Assembly: GCA_030748365.1 (NCBI GenBank)
Contig: JASMME010000076.1
Location: forward strand, 1 to 6,883
Source of the DNA: Lutibacter sp.
GTDB lineage: Bacteria > Bacteroidota > Bacteroidia > Flavobacteriales > Flavobacteriaceae
Reading direction: 5' to 3'
Length of the DNA stretch: 6,883 nt
A program made the translations under genes and the position numbers. Below the pieces are notes generated by a model. The model saw only the letters and a list, made by a program, of their open reading frames with translations, was not told the origin of the DNA and did not search any database. Every line of letters starts with the position of its first letter. The first letter of the stretch is position 1. Of the stretch, positions 5,793 through 6,883 are shown one piece after another.

Positions 5793-6586
5793 GATTCGTC
5801 ATTTATTTTTTTAGGAAACCATGGAAAAAATGCCGGCGTTTGTTTTATATAGTCAGCATACCGGGGTTTGGTCTTTTGTAAACTGCGTTCTAGCAGGGAA
5901 ACACCGGATACCTTTAGGAGTAAAATGGTCATTAACAAGGGGCTTAGCAGGGGCATATACTTACCCGTAGCCACTGAAAAAAGGCCAAATCCCCACCAGA
6001 TAAGGGCTTCCCCAAAATAATTGGGATGGCGGGTATATTTCCAAAGCCCGGTACACAATACCTTGCCTTTGTTAGTTGAATCCGCTTTAAATTTTTGCAA
6101 TTGATAGTCACCCAAGCTTTCAAATACAAAACCGATGATCCAACAACAAACAGCCAGGTAGTCTACCATGGTAAGTGCCTTGTTGGCTTCCTGAAACTGG
6201 GTGCTTAGCAGTGGCCATGAAATGAGCCATATAAGGAAGCCTTGTAATAAAAATACCTGAAAGAAACTGACCCACCAATAGCGATGTGCCCCGTAGTTCT
6301 TTCTAAATTGTTGGTACCTGAAATCTTCCCCTTTTCCCCAATTTCTAATCAGCAGGTAGAGAGACAAGCGTACTCCCCACAGGTATAGCAAGGACAGTAC
6401 TAAGTACTTTCTTGGGCTAAACTCTCCTGTTTTAAAAGCGTAAAAGCTACCCACTATGACAAATCCAATACTCCAGAAAATATCGACGATGCTAACATTT
6501 TTAAGCACCAAGCTGAGGCACCAAAGCAAGGAGACCGACACAAACAGGATACCAAGGGCTTGTATATAAATAGGAAAGAAAGTCAT
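5789..6586 (-). CDS. DUF1295 family integral membrane protein (steroid 5-alpha-reductase / ICMT-like)
   Basis: A 265-residue polytopic membrane protein with about seven hydrophobic segments (roughly 8-26, 33-50, 61-80, 108-127, 141-157, 190-205, 209-230). The C-terminal part carries the family signature GLWKYTRHPNYFGEALIWWG (180-199), and YADYIKQTPAFFPWFP (243-258) follows, as in DUF1295, isoprenylcysteine methyltransferase and steroid 5-alpha-reductase C-terminal domains. In those relatives the RHPNY region helps bind NADPH or S-adenosylmethionine, so an enzyme acting on a lipid or isoprenoid is plausible, but the reaction is not known to me. Length is usual for the family. It is first in a two-gene operon with the 85-aa membrane protein (four-base overlap) and is divergent from a SRPBCC-fold gene across 75 bp that contain an inverted repeat. 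Confidence 0.92.
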   Translation of the reverse strand: MTFFPIYIQALGILFVSVSLLWCLSLVLKNVSIVDIFWSIGFVIVGSFYAFKTGEFSPRKYLVLSLLYLWGVRLSLYLLIRNWGKGEDFRYQQFRKNYGAHRYWWVSFFQVFLLQGFLIWLISWPLLSTQFQEANKALTMVDYLAVCCWIIGFVFESLGDYQLQKFKADSTNKGKVLCTGLWKYTRHPNYFGEALIWWGFGLFSVATGKYMPLLSPLLMTILLLKVSGVSLLERSLQKTKPRYADYIKQTPAFFPWFPKKINDES

Positions 6587-6628
6587 GGCTCAGGTATTTT
6601 GATATAGGTATAAATGTAGTAAAAACTA

Positions 6629-6657
6629 TATATTTACAGGCACTATTAGTAAATATA
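6629..6657. promoter_or_regulatory. Perfect 9-bp inverted repeat in the DUF1295-SRPBCC divergent gap
   Basis: TATATTTAC (6629-6637) is repeated inverted as GTAAATATA (6649-6657) with an 11-bp spacer, placing half-site centres 20 bp apart. Each half resembles TAnnTTTG with its last base changed, so the pair could be two divergent -7 boxes, one per gene. The symmetry and spacing of about two helical turns also fit a dimeric regulator. The right arm ends four bases before the SRPBCC start codon. In addition, TAGTAAA occurs directly at 6617-6623 and 6647-6653. Confidence 0.45.
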
Positions 6658-6661
6658 CCCA

Positions 6662-6883
6662 ATGCCCTATTACCAACTACATCAGACACAATTATTGCAC
6701 ACTTCCATCGAGGAGGCGTGGGATTTTATTGCCAACCCTGCCAATTTAAAGGTCATTACCCCCGACTATATGGGCTTTGACATTGTTGACGAATCGCAGC
6801 TTCCAGCAAAGATGTATCCCGGAATGCTTATCGGCTACAAGGTAAGCCCTTTTCTGGGGCTAAAATTAGACTGGCTTACGGAA
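6662..6883 (+). CDS. SRPBCC-fold ligand-binding protein (N-terminal 74 residues, partial)
   Basis: The frame is open from ATG 6662 to the right edge. The product begins MPYYQLHQTQLLHTSIEEAW and continues with DFIANPANLKVITPDYMGFDI, the typical start of SRPBCC (START/Bet v1-like) domains: a first strand, the helix-grip motif xxExAWxFxxxPxNLxxITP (about 16-35), then strands around MYPGMLIGYKVSPFLGLKLDW (51-71). Such proteins have a deep hydrophobic cavity; members annotated as cell-division-inhibitor-like or cyclase-like occur as single domains of about 150 residues, so roughly half is visible. The specific ligand cannot be told. From memory, related flavobacterial genes are often close to photolyase/cryptochrome genes, which would lie to the right of the window; this is not testable here. 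It is divergent from the DUF1295 operon and has no Shine-Dalgarno. Confidence 0.85.
   Translation, partial: MPYYQLHQTQLLHTSIEEAWDFIANPANLKVITPDYMGFDIVDESQLPAKMYPGMLIGYKVSPFLGLKLDWLTE

Noticed and set aside
1..6883. CRISPR array, insertion sequence, prophage, toxin-antitoxin or defence system
   Set aside because: No regular direct repeats, transposase motifs, terminal inverted repeats or known defence domains were seen; all larger genes are common chromosomal families with similar base composition.

Overview
The window looks like an ordinary piece of chromosome from a member of the Bacteroidota, most probably a Flavobacteriaceae-type bacterium. The support is the moderate G+C, the absence of Shine-Dalgarno sequences before starts, a textbook Bacteroidetes sigma-A promoter (TTTG, 20 bp, TATGTTTG) and protein wording that matches what I remember of flavobacterial UvrA, ECF sigma factor, Nth and SRPBCC proteins. 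No database search was possible, so taxonomy and family names rest on recognition of motifs.

Layout. Bases 1-1684 (minus) hold the first 561 codons of UvrA, cut off by the left edge. A 360-bp divergent intergenic region (1685-2044) carries candidate promoters for uvrA and for an ECF-like sigma-70 factor (2045-2632, plus), followed by an unannotated 46-codon ORF (2676-2816). A strong hairpin (2822-2851) separates this from the converging nth gene (endonuclease III, 2865-3497, minus). Divergent from nth, 38 bp away, are bcp (thiol peroxidase, 3536-3988) and a VOC/glyoxalase-fold protein (4031-4480). Then come, on the minus strand, a monoacylglycerol-lipase-like alpha/beta hydrolase (4557-5375) and a two-gene membrane-protein operon: a DUF1295 protein (5789-6586) translationally coupled through a GTGA overlap to an 85-aa two-helix membrane protein (5535-5792). 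At the right edge a SRPBCC-fold protein (6662 onward, plus) starts divergently and runs out of the window.

How the genes fit together. The left half is a genome-maintenance neighbourhood: nucleotide excision repair (UvrA), base excision repair (Nth) and peroxide removal (Bcp) flank a sigma factor that has no recognisable anti-sigma gene beside it. The right half is lipid or envelope flavoured: an acylglycerol lipase, a DUF1295/steroid-reductase-like membrane enzyme and a lipid-binding-fold protein.

I found no mobile element, CRISPR array, tRNA or rRNA, and no clear novel system. The points most worth a second look are the cysteine-free Nth that cannot carry the usual [4Fe-4S] cluster, the loss of one CxxC pair in UvrA, the tiny conserved-looking protein behind the sigma factor, the long leader of the sigma gene, and a perfect 9-bp inverted repeat immediately before the SRPBCC start whose half-site TATATTTAC also occurs between nth and bcp.
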